Shown here: one piece after another, positions 8,210 to 16,658 of the stretch
Position numbering within the stretch: the first letter of the stretch is position 1
How the letters are laid out: each line of letters begins with the position of its first letter
Source: an uncultured Streptococcus sp.
GTDB taxonomy: Bacteria > Bacillota > Bacilli > Lactobacillales > Streptococcaceae
Reading direction: 5' to 3'
Length of the DNA stretch: 64,000 nt
Assembly (NCBI GenBank): GCA_934229725.1
Contig: CAKQDX010000008.1
Coordinates: forward strand, 32,896-96,895
The notes under the pieces: generated by a model
The model's database searches: none
Seen by the model: the letters and a program-made list of their open reading frames with translations, nothing else
What the model was told of the DNA's origin: nothing
Position numbers and translations under genes: made by a program

Positions 8210-8596
8210 ATGGTTAAATCGCTCAATACGGAAATGGCTCACACAACTAAGGGAACTTGGTTTCGTGAAGGGCCAATTTACGGAAATATTATGGTTGGAG
8301 ATAAGGCTTTCGAGTTTTACAATGATACAAAACTACAAGACTACATTCAAATTCCTTGGGATGAAGTCACTTATGTGATTGCCGATGTCTACTTCGGTGG
8401 TAAATTCATCCCACGCTTTGAAATCCGTACTAAGCAAAATGGACGTTTCCGTTTTGCCAGTCGAAAAAGCCGAATAACTTTGAAAGAAATTCAAAAAAGA
8501 ATTCCACGTGAAAGCTTAAGAAAGGCTCCTAGTTTTCTAGTTGTTCTGAAACAAGGCTTTAAAAATTTCTTCCGACTCATTGTCAAGAAGAACTAG
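8210..8596 (+). CDS. manO: DUF956 family protein (ManO), copy 1
   Basis: 128 aa, the small cytoplasmic DUF956 protein often placed at the end of man PTS operons (ManO in S. salivarius). Conserved elements include the VGDKAFEFYND and YIQIPWDEVTYV segments. Its biochemical role is not established; a regulatory or accessory role in the PTS is inferred from the constant gene neighbourhood. Here it is co-transcribed with manLMN and is followed by a strong terminator. It differs clearly from the 124-aa copy at 11746 (basic C-terminal tail in both). Confidence 0.85.
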   Translation: MVKSLNTEMAHTTKGTWFREGPIYGNIMVGDKAFEFYNDTKLQDYIQIPWDEVTYVIADVYFGGKFIPRFEIRTKQNGRFRFASRKSRITLKEIQKRIPRESLRKAPSFLVVLKQGFKNFFRLIVKKN

Positions 8597-8607
8597 TCTT
8601 TAAATAT

Positions 8608-8651
8608 GATAAAAAGATTATCCAATCTAATCATTGGATAATCTTTTTATC
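8608..8651. terminator. Terminator of man operon 1
   Basis: A perfect 18-bp stem (8608-8625 with 8634-8651) around an 8-nt loop, containing internal T and A runs. It isolates man operon 1 from the promoter of operon 2, about 60 bp downstream. Confidence 0.85.
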
Positions 8652-8709
8652 ATTTCACGCTCATTTCTGATAGTGATTGTTCTGTTTTACATTTTTGTTT
8701 CACTAGCTA

Positions 8710-8738
8710 TTGACATTTAAGTGGAAGCGTTTTAGAAT
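8710..8738 (+). promoter_or_regulatory. Promoter of man operon 2 with an embedded cre (CcpA) site
   Basis: -35 TTGACA (8710-8715), 17-bp spacer, -10 TAGAAT (8733-8738). The cre-like TGGAAGCGTTTTAGA (8722-8736) occupies the same place as in operon 1. The two promoters share geometry but not the flanking leader sequence. Confidence 0.8.
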
Positions 8739-8859
8739 ATAATTGTTCTTGATTTCTTATGTTCAAAAAGATTGAGAGGCGCTTTTTTTGCCGTCTTGAT
8801 GAAATCGGAGATAGTCTTTTTAAGCCTAGGAAAAAATATTTTAAAGGAGGAGAACACGA

Positions 8860-9852
8860 ATGGGTATCGGTATTATTATCGCCAGCCATGGTAAGTTCGC
8901 TGAGGGAATCCACCAATCAGGATCTATGATTTTTGGAGACCAAGAGAAGGTTCAAGTCGTTACCTTTATGCCAAGTGAAGGTCCTGATGACCTTTACGGC
9001 CACTTCAACGATGCCATCGCACAATTCGATGCTGATGATGAAATTCTTGTTTTGGCTGACCTTTGGAGTGGATCACCATTTAACCAAGCCAGCCGTATTG
9101 CTGGGGAAAATCCAGATCGTAAGATTGCCATCATCACAGGTCTTAACTTGCCAATGCTTATCCAAGCATACACAGAACGTATGATGGATGCTAACGCTAC
9201 AGCAGAGCAAGTTGCTGGTAATATCATCAAGGAAGCTAAGGGTGGTATTAAAGCACTTCCAGAGGAACTTAATCCTGTGGAAGAAACAACAGCTGCTCCT
9301 CAAGAAGCTGCAGCACCTCAAGGAGCTATCCCAGAAGGGACAGTTATTGGAGATGGTAAGCTCAAAATTAACTTGGCACGTTTGGATACACGTCTTTTGC
9401 ATGGTCAGGTTGCGACTAACTGGACACCTGCATCTAAAGCAGACCGTATCATCGTAGCTTCAGACGATGTTGCTAAAGATGAATTGCGTAAGGAATTGAT
9501 TAAACAAGCGGCACCAAATGGTGTTAAAGCTAACGTGGTTCCAATTCAAAAATTGATTGATGCTTCTAAAGATCCTCGCTTTGGTAACACACACGCTCTT
9601 ATCTTGTTCGAAACTGTTCAAGATGCCCTTCGTGCTGTCGAAGGTGGCGTGCCAATCAAAGAACTTAACATTGGTTCTATGGCTCACTCAACTGGTAAAA
9701 CAATGGTTAACAACGTTTTGTCAATGGACAAAGACGATGTTGCTTGCTTTGAAAAGTTGCGTGACCTTGGCGTTTCATTTGACGTTCGTAAGGTTCCAAA
9801 TGATTCTAAGAAAGACTTGTTTGACCTTATCAAAAAAGCAAACGTTCAATAA
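8860..9852 (+). CDS. manL: Mannose-family PTS EIIAB component (ManL), copy 2
   Basis: 330 aa, fused EIIA-EIIB. The EIIA phospho-His is His10 (IIASHGKF). An Ala/Pro/Gln-rich linker covers about 140-160, and the EIIB phospho-His is His181 in RLLHGQV. This is likely the orthologue of the general glucose/mannose ManL of streptococci, because its operon lies directly before serS and the NWTPASKADR stretch is the usual one. The first 80 residues are nearly identical to copy 1. It phosphorylates and imports hexose with ManM and ManN, and in related species contributes to sugar-dependent gene control. Confidence 0.95.
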   Translation: MGIGIIIASHGKFAEGIHQSGSMIFGDQEKVQVVTFMPSEGPDDLYGHFNDAIAQFDADDEILVLADLWSGSPFNQASRIAGENPDRKIAIITGLNLPMLIQAYTERMMDANATAEQVAGNIIKEAKGGIKALPEELNPVEETTAAPQEAAAPQGAIPEGTVIGDGKLKINLARLDTRLLHGQVATNWTPASKADRIIVASDDVAKDELRKELIKQAAPNGVKANVVPIQKLIDASKDPRFGNTHALILFETVQDALRAVEGGVPIKELNIGSMAHSTGKTMVNNVLSMDKDDVACFEKLRDLGVSFDVRKVPNDSKKDLFDLIKKANVQ

Positions 9853-9919
9853 TCTTCATTCGGATACATTAGTTGATTTGCTCAGCTAATCACAACTTAA
9901 TAGAAAAGGAATTATAACC

Positions 9920-10738
9920 ATGTCAGATATGTCAATTATTTCTGCTATTTTGGTCGTAGTTGTTGCCTTCCTTGCTGGTCTTGAAGGTATCCTTGACCAA
10001 TTCCAATTCCACCAACCACTTGTTGCTTGTACTCTTATTGGTGCTGCTACAGGTAACCTCACTGCAGGTATCATGCTTGGTGGTTCCCTTCAAATGATTG
10101 CCCTTGCCTGGGCCAACATCGGTGCTGCCGTGGCTCCTGACGCTGCCCTTGCATCTGTTGCTGCTGCCATTATTTTGGTTAAAGGTGGTAACTTCACAAC
10201 TGAAGGTATCGGGGTTGCGACTGCAACAGCTATCCCACTTGCGGTTGCCGGTCTCTTCTTAACCATGCTTGTCCGTACAGCTTCAGTTGCCCTTGTTCAC
10301 ACTGCTGATAAAGCTGCAGAAAACGGAAATATCGCAGGTGTTGAACGTGCTCACTACCTAGCTCTTGTTCTTCAAGGTTTGCGTATTGCTGTTCCTGCTG
10401 CACTTCTTCTTGCTATCCCAGCACAATCTGTTCAACATGCCCTTGGCTTGATGCCTGACTGGCTCAACCACGGTATGGTTGTCGGTGGTGGAATGGTTGT
10501 AGCCGTTGGTTATGCCATGGTTATCAACATGATGGCAACTCGTGAAGTTTGGCCATTCTTCGCCATTGGTTTTGCGCTTGCAGCTATTAGTCAATTGACT
10601 CTTATCGCTCTTGGTGCAATCGGTGTCGCTATTGCCTTCGTTTACCTCAACCTTTCTAAACAAGGTGGCGGAAACGGTGGCGGTGGAACTGCTTCAGGTT
10701 CTGGCGACCCTATCGGCGATATCTTAGAAGACTACTAG
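9920..10738 (+). CDS. manM: Mannose-family PTS EIIC component (ManM), copy 2
   Basis: 272 aa, membrane EIIC. The N-terminal helix contains ILVVVVAFLAGLEGILDQFQFHQP, here written only as the family landmark LAGLEGILDQ, and GNLTAGIMLGGSLQM follows. A Gly-rich tail ends in GDPIGDILEDY. The GLEGILDQ motif differs from GCSSVNDQ in copy 1, within a region expected to line the substrate path. It begins 67 bp after manL behind AAAAGGAAT. It forms the translocation unit with ManN. Confidence 0.95.
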   Translation: MSDMSIISAILVVVVAFLAGLEGILDQFQFHQPLVACTLIGAATGNLTAGIMLGGSLQMIALAWANIGAAVAPDAALASVAAAIILVKGGNFTTEGIGVATATAIPLAVAGLFLTMLVRTASVALVHTADKAAENGNIAGVERAHYLALVLQGLRIAVPAALLLAIPAQSVQHALGLMPDWLNHGMVVGGGMVVAVGYAMVINMMATREVWPFFAIGFALAAISQLTLIALGAIGVAIAFVYLNLSKQGGGNGGGGTASGSGDPIGDILEDY

Positions 10739-10752
10739 GAAGGAGTGCTCTC

Positions 10753-11664
10753 ATGGCTGAAAAAATTCAATTATCTAAATCAGATCGACAAAAGGTTTGG
10801 TGGCGCTCACAATTCTTGCAAGGTTCATGGAACTATGAACGTATGCAAAACTTGGGTTGGGCTTACTCACTCATTCCTGCTATTAAAAAACTCTACACAA
10901 AAAAAGAAGACCAAGCTGCTGCCTTAAAACGCCACTTGGAATTCTTTAATACTCACCCTTATGTTGCCGCTCCTATCATGGGTGTTACCCTAGCTCTTGA
11001 AGAAGAAAAAGCTAATGGTACTCCTATCGAAGATGCAGCTGTTCAAGGGGTTAAGATTGGTATGATGGGACCTCTTGCTGGTATCGGTGATCCTGTCTTC
11101 TGGTTCACAATTCGTCCTATCCTTGGAGCACTAGGTGCTTCACTTGCCGCATCTGGTAACATTGCTGGTCCACTTATCTTCTTCATTGGTTGGAACCTTA
11201 TCCGTATGGCCTTCTTGTGGTATACTCAAGAACTCGGCTACAAAGCAGGTTCAGAAATCACTAAAGACATGTCTGGTGGTATCTTGAAAGATATTACTAA
11301 AGGGGCTTCTATCCTTGGTATGTTCATCCTTGCCGTCTTGGTTGAACGTTGGGTTTCAATCAACTTCATCGTAAACCTTCCTGGTAAGGTACTTTCTAAA
11401 GGTGCTTACATTGTATGGCCAAAAGGAAATGTTACTGGTGACCAGCTTAAAACTATCCTTGGTCAAGTCAACGACAAACTCAGCTTTGATAAGATTCAAG
11501 TCGATACCCTACAAAAACAATTGGATTCTTTGATTCCAGGTTTGATGGGACTTCTCCTTACGTTTGCATGTATGTGGTTGCTTAAGAAGAAAGTCTCACC
11601 AATCACAATCATTATCGGACTCTTTGTAGTTGGTATTATTGCAAGCTTCTTCAAAATTATGTAA
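10753..11664 (+). CDS. manN: Mannose-family PTS EIID component (ManN), copy 2
   Basis: 303 aa. EIID landmarks: GSWNYERMQNLGWAYSLIP near residue 30, ALKRHLEFFNTHPY, GVKIGMMGPLAGIGDPVFW, and C-terminal membrane helices. It starts 14 bp after manM with a GGAAGGAG ribosome binding site. Unlike copy 1, it is separated from manO by a terminator and a separate promoter. With ManM it forms the hexose permease and, in lactic acid bacteria generally, the receptor for class IIa bacteriocins. Confidence 0.95.
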   Translation: MAEKIQLSKSDRQKVWWRSQFLQGSWNYERMQNLGWAYSLIPAIKKLYTKKEDQAAALKRHLEFFNTHPYVAAPIMGVTLALEEEKANGTPIEDAAVQGVKIGMMGPLAGIGDPVFWFTIRPILGALGASLAASGNIAGPLIFFIGWNLIRMAFLWYTQELGYKAGSEITKDMSGGILKDITKGASILGMFILAVLVERWVSINFIVNLPGKVLSKGAYIVWPKGNVTGDQLKTILGQVNDKLSFDKIQVDTLQKQLDSLIPGLMGLLLTFACMWLLKKKVSPITIIIGLFVVGIIASFFKIM

Positions 11665-11674
11665 CAAAAAGAGT

Positions 11675-11704
11675 AAGAGTTTAGCCGAGCTAAACTCTTT
11701 TCTT
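11675..11704 (+). terminator. Terminator between manN and manO of operon 2
   Basis: A 10-bp stem AAGAGTTTAG (11675-11684) / CTAAACTCTT (11690-11699), a 5-nt loop and a T-rich tail follow the manN stop codon directly. Confidence 0.8.
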
Positions 11705-11705
11705 A

Positions 11706-11714
11706 TGCTATAAT
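11706..11714 (+). promoter_or_regulatory. Extended -10 promoter of manO copy 2
   Basis: TGCTATAAT is a perfect extended -10 that starts just past the manN terminator. No good -35 is visible. It would give manO its own transcript starting about 25 nt before the ATG. Confidence 0.6.
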
Positions 11715-11745
11715 AAGGATACTACTATCGAAAAGCGAGAAAAAC

Positions 11746-12120
11746 ATGGCACAATCATTAAACAGAACAGTTGAATTGCATACAACAGGCGTCTCCTACA
11801 TGGCTATCGGAGGTAAGGTGGGTAAGTTTCTAATTGGCGATGTGGCTATTGAATTCTATCCTGATATTAATGTTGAACAATATATTCAAATTCCTTGGAC
11901 TAGCATCACTCAAATTGGTGCTAATGTGTCAGGAAAGAGAATCAGCCGTCATTTTGAAATCCTAACCGACAAGAGCAAATTTCTCTTTGCTTCCAAGGAC
12001 TCAGGAAAGATTCTAAAGATTGCTAGGGAACATCTAGGAAATGACAAGGTCGTCAAATTACCAACTCTTCTTCAGACTATTGGCGCTCGTTTCAAAGGTT
12101 TATTTGCCAAAAAATCATAA
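11746..12120 (+). CDS. manO: DUF956 family protein (ManO), copy 2
   Basis: 124 aa DUF956 protein, similar to the product at 8210 in IGDVAIEFYPD and YIQIPWTSIT, with a basic C-terminal end. Function is unknown beyond the link with man PTS genes. It seems to be transcribed separately from manLMN, because a terminator and an extended -10 promoter lie between. The serS promoter overlaps its last codons (TTGCCA at 12104). Confidence 0.85.
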   Translation: MAQSLNRTVELHTTGVSYMAIGGKVGKFLIGDVAIEFYPDINVEQYIQIPWTSITQIGANVSGKRISRHFEILTDKSKFLFASKDSGKILKIAREHLGNDKVVKLPTLLQTIGARFKGLFAKKS

Positions 12121-12132
12121 TTTTTGTATAAT
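12104..12132 (+). promoter_or_regulatory. Promoter of serS
   Basis: -35 TTGCCA (12104-12109), 17-bp spacer, -10 TATAAT (12127-12132). The -35 lies within the end of manO. Transcription would start at about 12139, at the beginning of the T-box leader. Confidence 0.75.
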
Positions 12133-12138
12133 GTTAGA

Positions 12139-12328
12139 GACGGATAAGTAATAGCTAGACCTTTCCAGAAAGCCTGCGGTTGCTGCGAGCAGGTAGGGTT
12201 AACCTACGAAATTCTACCGTTTTATTAATTAAAGAGATAAACAAGTGCACTCCTGTGAAGTTGGATGGAACCGTGGCTCATGTCACTCCAACAGTTTCAC
12301 TGGGGTGTTTTATTTTTTGGAGGAACCT
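12139..12328 (+). ncRNA. T-box leader (tRNA-sensing riboswitch) of serS
   Basis: The leader has an AGTAA-containing stem I start, the T-box core TGGAACCGTG at 12266-12275, and a terminator stem CACTCCA/TGGGGTG followed by TTTTATTTTTT at about 12285-12318. Uncharged tRNA-Ser should stabilise the antiterminator. A candidate specifier is the Ser codon TCT at 12213-12215, after GAAAT and before A. The GTG at 12245 lies inside this RNA and is not the serS start. Confidence 0.85.
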
Positions 12329-13606
12329 ATGTTAGATGTAAAACGTATTCGTAACGACTTCGATGCCCTTGCCGAAAAATTGGCTACACGTGGTGTCGCT
12401 GCCGAAACTTTAAATGAACTAAAAGAACTTGATGTCAAACGTCGTGAACTTCTTATCAAATCTGAAGAACTCAAAGCTCAACGTAACGTTGCTTCAGACG
12501 GTATTGCTCAAGCAAAACGTAATAAAGAAGATGCCTCAGAGCAAATTGCGGCCATGCAAAAAGTTTCTGCAGAAATCAAAGAAATTGATGCTGAACTTGC
12601 TGCTATCGATGAAAAACTTAACAGTATCGTTGTGACACTTCCAAACACACCACACGAGACTGTACCAGTTGGTGCTGACGAAGATGAAAATGTAGAAGTT
12701 CGCCGTTGGGGAACACCTCGTGACTTTGATTTTGAGATTAAACCTCACTGGGATCTTGGTGAAGATCTTGGCATTCTTGATTGGGAACGTGGTGCTAAAG
12801 TTACTGGTTCTCGCTTCCTCTTCTACAAAGGCTTGGGAGCAAAATTGGAACGTGCGATTTACAACTTCATGTTGGATGAGCACGCTAAAGAAGGTTACAC
12901 TGAAATGATCACACCTTACATGGTTAACCGCGACTCTATGTTTGGTACTGGTCAATATCCGAAATTTAAAGAAGACACTTTCGAGCTTGATGGTACTGAC
13001 TACGTCCTTATCCCAACAGCCGAAGTTCCTTTGACAAACTACTACCGTGGTGAAATTCTTGACGGAAAAGAATTACCAATCTACTTCACAGCCATGAGCC
13101 CTTCATTCCGTTCAGAAGCTGGTTCAGCTGGTCGTGATACACGTGGTTTGATTCGTCTTCACCAATTCCACAAGGTTGAAATGGTCAAATTCTCAAAACC
13201 AGAAAGTTCATACGATGAATTGGAAAAAATGGTAGTTAACGCTGAAAATATTCTGCAAAAACTTAACTTGCCATACCGTGTCATCACTTTGTGTACAGGC
13301 GATATGGGATTCTCAGCTGCTAAAACTTACGATTTGGAAGTTTGGATTCCAGCGCAAAATACTTACCGCGAAATTTCTTCATGTTCAAACACAGAAGATT
13401 TCCAAGCCCGTCGTGCACAAATCCGTTACCGTGACGAAGCTGATGGTAAGGTAAAACTTCTTCACACTCTTAACGGTTCAGGACTGGCTGTTGGACGTAC
13501 AGTAGCTGCTATCCTTGAAAACTACCAAAACGAAGATGGTTCAGTAACCATCCCTGAAGTTCTTCGTCCTTACATGGGTGGTGCTGAAGTGATTGCACCA
13601 AAATAA
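12329..13606 (+). CDS. serS: Seryl-tRNA synthetase
   Basis: 425 aa from the ATG at 12329, which has GGAGG 5 nt upstream. A longer reading from the GTG at 12245 would run through the T-box and is rejected. The N-terminal coiled-coil arm (about residues 30-100, Lys/Glu-rich) binds the long variable arm of tRNA-Ser. The class II core follows, with motif 2 FRSEAGSAGRDTRGLIR and motif 3 region NGSGLAVGRTVAAILE. It charges tRNA-Ser (and tRNA-Sec where present) with serine. Expression is set by the T-box. It ends in a terminator. Confidence 0.97.
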   Translation: MLDVKRIRNDFDALAEKLATRGVAAETLNELKELDVKRRELLIKSEELKAQRNVASDGIAQAKRNKEDASEQIAAMQKVSAEIKEIDAELAAIDEKLNSIVVTLPNTPHETVPVGADEDENVEVRRWGTPRDFDFEIKPHWDLGEDLGILDWERGAKVTGSRFLFYKGLGAKLERAIYNFMLDEHAKEGYTEMITPYMVNRDSMFGTGQYPKFKEDTFELDGTDYVLIPTAEVPLTNYYRGEILDGKELPIYFTAMSPSFRSEAGSAGRDTRGLIRLHQFHKVEMVKFSKPESSYDELEKMVVNAENILQKLNLPYRVITLCTGDMGFSAAKTYDLEVWIPAQNTYREISSCSNTEDFQARRAQIRYRDEADGKVKLLHTLNGSGLAVGRTVAAILENYQNEDGSVTIPEVLRPYMGGAEVIAPK

Positions 13607-13613
13607 ATAAGAG

Positions 13614-13644
13614 AAATCTCCAGAAAAAAACTGGAGATTTTTTT
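13614..13644 (+). terminator. Terminator of serS
   Basis: A 10-bp stem AAATCTCCAG (13614-13623) / CTGGAGATTT (13631-13640), a loop of seven A, and a T tail. It lies 7 bp after the serS stop and touches the end of the convergent gene. Confidence 0.85.
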
Positions 13645-14272
13645 AGTTTTGATTAGCTGTCTCGTAGTAAGGTTTCAACTTGTCGAATCCATCAGCAAGT
13701 TCTTCTACTAACTCTTCTATTGTTTCACTAGCAGTCACAGAGACATCATACTTAACCAACACCTTACGAACACGGCCATCTTTAACTGCTTCTTTAAGCA
13801 TCTGACGGTTCGCTTCAGTTCCTTCCACACGATGACTGACACCATCTTCCTGGGCAAAGTAGTACAGAGAAGGGACAATTGGTAAGTCTAGAACCTTATG
13901 TTGCTTCGCCAGAGTAGTATCTGATTTTTTACGTTCGACAAAGCTAACCTCAACTGAAATCCCCCATTTTTCAGGCTGACCATAAAATCGAATCGCCATG
14001 GCAACATCGTCTAAACTATCCTCAGGGGCCCTGTAATAGCACCAAAAGTGTGGCCGACATATTTGTGCCTGATTGGCCCAATTGCTGACACGATCCATTT
14101 TAAAGGGGGCTAGACGTTTCTCTAGAACTTTTGATAAGACCTGCATTTCCTTGCGAGCAGCTTGGCCTAAAGCTTTGAGCGCCACCATCTCTTCCTGATG
14201 CGGACCCGCCTTTTCAGGTTTGATATACTTAAGACCTTGTTTGGACAAATAAGCTTGCACTTTTTCTAACAT
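13643..14272 (-). CDS. HI_0552-family protein of unknown function
   Basis: 209 aa, soluble, no membrane segment. It looks like the HI_0552 family seen in many streptococci (EKAGPHQEEMVALKALGQA, PHFWCYYRAPED), but no enzymatic motif is recognisable and no function should be assumed. The start is placed at the ATG at 14272, which has GGAGAG 8 nt upstream; the longer reading to 14302 adds ten residues without such a site. It is single, convergent with serS, and lies upstream of no co-directional partner within 300 bp. Confidence 0.6.
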   Translation of the reverse strand: MLEKVQAYLSKQGLKYIKPEKAGPHQEEMVALKALGQAARKEMQVLSKVLEKRLAPFKMDRVSNWANQAQICRPHFWCYYRAPEDSLDDVAMAIRFYGQPEKWGISVEVSFVERKKSDTTLAKQHKVLDLPIVPSLYYFAQEDGVSHRVEGTEANRQMLKEAVKDGRVRKVLVKYDVSVTASETIEELVEELADGFDKLKPYYETANQN

Positions 14273-14295
14273 CGTTCTCTCCTTACAATGACAAA

Positions 14296-14330
14296 AGACC
14301 AACCCATAAAGATTCTATATTGGTTGGTCT
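14296..14330. terminator. Terminator of der
   Basis: A 9-bp stem AGACCAACC (14296-14304) / GGTTGGTCT (14322-14330) with a 17-nt loop. T-runs flank it on both strands. It begins 6 bp past the der stop on the minus strand. Confidence 0.65.
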
Positions 14331-14335
14331 CTTTT

Positions 14336-15646
14336 TTATTTACGTTTACGAGCAATCAAGTGGATTGGTGTCCCTTCAAAACCAAAGGCCTGACGGATTT
14401 GATTTTCCAAGAAACGCATGTATGAGAAGTGCATCAACTCTTCTTCATTGACAAAGATAACAAAAGTTGGTGGTTTAACCGAAACTTGTGTGCCGTAGAA
14501 AATCTTAAGGCGTTTTCCTTTATCAGTTGGTGTTGGGTTGATGGCAATGGCATCCATGATAACATCATTCAAGACAGCCGATGAAATACGACGGTTTTGA
14601 CTTTCACTGATGCGTTTAACCATCTCTGGCAACTTGTTAAGACGCTGTTTGGTCTCAGCCGATACAAAGATGATTGGGGCATAGCTCAAGAATTGGAACT
14701 GGTCACGGATATCTGCTTCCCAATTAGCAACCGTATGATTATCTTTCTTAATCGTATCCCATTTGTTAACTACGATGATAATCCCTTTACCAGCTTCATG
14801 GGCGAAACCAGCGATACGCTTGTCATACTCACGGATACCTTCTTCGGCATTGATAACCATAAGGACGATATCAGAACGGTCAATAGCACGCATTGAACGC
14901 ATGACAGAATATTTCTCTGTATTTTCATAAACCTTACCAGATTTACGCATACCAGCGGTGTCAATCATAGTATACTCTTGACCTTCACTGTCTACAAAGT
15001 TTGTGTCAATGGCATCGCGAGTTGTACCAGCAATCGGGCTGGCAATCACACGGTCCTCGCCCAAAATAGCATTGATCAAACTCGATTTTCCGACATTTGG
15101 ACGCCCAATCAAACTGAAACGAATGATGTTCGGATTTTCCTCTTCAACTTCTGTTGGGAGGTTTTCAACGATAGCATCGAGAACGTCCCCCGTACCGATA
15201 CCGTGAACAGATGAAACTGGGTAGGGATCACCAAGTCCCAGAGAATAGAAATCATAGATATCTGCACGCATCTCAGGGTTATCCACTTTATTGACGGCTA
15301 GAATAACTGGCTTATGAGTCTTATAGAGAATACGAGCAACGTACTCGTCCGCATCTGTTACGCCTTCCTTACCTGAAACAACAAAAACAATAACGTCTGC
15401 TTCAGTCATGGCAATGTCAGCTTGATGCTTGATTTGCTCCATAAATGGGGCATCAACATCATCAATACCACCCGTATCAATCAAGCTAAACTGACGGTTA
15501 AGCCATTCAGCAGAAGTATAAATACGGTCACGTGTTACCCCCTCGACGTCTTCGACGATAGAGATACGTTCACCCGCAATTCGGTTAAATAGGGTCGATT
15601 TCCCAACATTTGGGCGACCCACGATAGCAACTGTAGGTAATGTCAT
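14336..15646 (-). CDS. der: Ribosome biogenesis GTPase Der (EngA)
   Basis: 436 aa, the canonical double-GTPase protein. The first G domain has GRPNVGKST at residues 10-18, DTGG and NKVD. The second repeats GRPNVGKSS near residue 185, with DTAG and NKWD. A C-terminal KH-like domain ends in a basic tail (ARKRK). Der acts in 50S subunit assembly and is usually essential. Here it stands alone between a terminator and the dnaI operon. Confidence 0.97.
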   Translation of the reverse strand: MTLPTVAIVGRPNVGKSTLFNRIAGERISIVEDVEGVTRDRIYTSAEWLNRQFSLIDTGGIDDVDAPFMEQIKHQADIAMTEADVIVFVVSGKEGVTDADEYVARILYKTHKPVILAVNKVDNPEMRADIYDFYSLGLGDPYPVSSVHGIGTGDVLDAIVENLPTEVEEENPNIIRFSLIGRPNVGKSSLINAILGEDRVIASPIAGTTRDAIDTNFVDSEGQEYTMIDTAGMRKSGKVYENTEKYSVMRSMRAIDRSDIVLMVINAEEGIREYDKRIAGFAHEAGKGIIIVVNKWDTIKKDNHTVANWEADIRDQFQFLSYAPIIFVSAETKQRLNKLPEMVKRISESQNRRISSAVLNDVIMDAIAINPTPTDKGKRLKIFYGTQVSVKPPTFVIFVNEEELMHFSYMRFLENQIRQAFGFEGTPIHLIARKRK

Positions 15647-15752
15647 ATGTTTAAGTCCCTAGTTAAAATAGGGATTCCTTTCTTCGTTTAGCAACCTTAC
15701 CTTCCGAAAGGAAAGCAAAATCGGTCATTTTTTATTATTTATTGGGGCCAAC

Positions 15753-16655
15753 TTAACGGCGATTAACACCTCTCAAGTGAACCTCCTTGGCTAGAAAACG
15801 AATTCGCTCCATGACTCGTTTAGCCTGCCACGTTTCATCTCCCTGACGTCCATTGGATAACTTAGCTTCTAAGTCCGCAAAGCTATAGTTAGACGTGAAG
15901 AAGGTCGGTAGCTCCTCAATCATGCGGTACTGGAGGATGACCTGCAAAACATCGTCTCTAATCCAAGAAGAGAATTGCTCCGCACCAATATCATCTAAAA
16001 CCAAGACTTCTGCTTCTTTTACAGCATCAATTTGTTCTTTAACAGAACCATCTTTAATACCATTTTTAACATCAATGGTAAAGGATGGGTAGTGGATAAT
16101 GGTTGTCGCAACCTTCTTGGTCTCTGAAAGTTCATGAGCCATGGCAGCCAACATAAAGGACTTCCCAACTCCCATGTCCCCATAGAGGTAGAGACCCTTT
16201 TGATTTGGATTTGGATAATCAGCTACAAACTCTACAAGACTCTCATAGGTATCAACACGAGCCACATCGTCTAAAGCGATATCCGCAAAAGTAATCTTAC
16301 GATAAGATTGAGGCAGACTTACCAAGTTAATCCGATTGGCAATGGCCTGTTGCTCCTGCTGTTCTTTGAGCTGACGTGTCTCCTTATAGGTCACATCGGC
16401 GTAGCCCTCATTCATGGTTAGAATTGGCTCATACCCCTTGGCAATGTAGGAAACATCACCTTCTTTGACCTTACGGCATTCCACCAAGAATTGATTAAAC
16501 TTAGGGAGACTACGCTTGATTTCATCCTGACTTAAGCCATGCTCTTGAATAAAACGTGCCACTCTTGGGTCTGCCAAGATTTGCTTGGTTAAATCTGTTG
16601 CATTAGCAGACCCGTAATGACCCGCTCGGTTGAGGGTTTGTCCAACTCTTTCCAT
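15753..16655 (-). CDS. dnaI: Primosomal protein DnaI (helicase loader)
   Basis: 300 aa. The AAA+ part has Walker A GDMGVGKS at 159-166 and Walker B VLVLDDIGAE. The N-terminal region of about 110 residues corresponds to the helicase-interacting domain. DnaI loads the replicative helicase at oriC with DnaB and DnaD. It starts 3 bp after dnaB, in the operon nrdR-dnaB-dnaI common in streptococci. Confidence 0.95.
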   Translation of the reverse strand: MERVGQTLNRAGHYGSANATDLTKQILADPRVARFIQEHGLSQDEIKRSLPKFNQFLVECRKVKEGDVSYIAKGYEPILTMNEGYADVTYKETRQLKEQQEQQAIANRINLVSLPQSYRKITFADIALDDVARVDTYESLVEFVADYPNPNQKGLYLYGDMGVGKSFMLAAMAHELSETKKVATTIIHYPSFTIDVKNGIKDGSVKEQIDAVKEAEVLVLDDIGAEQFSSWIRDDVLQVILQYRMIEELPTFFTSNYSFADLEAKLSNGRQGDETWQAKRVMERIRFLAKEVHLRGVNRR

Positions 16656-16658
16656 GGG

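Noticed and set aside
12245..12328. In-frame GTG extension of serS
   Set aside because: It lies inside the T-box and its terminator; the ATG at 12329 has GGAGG and gives the normal SerRS start.
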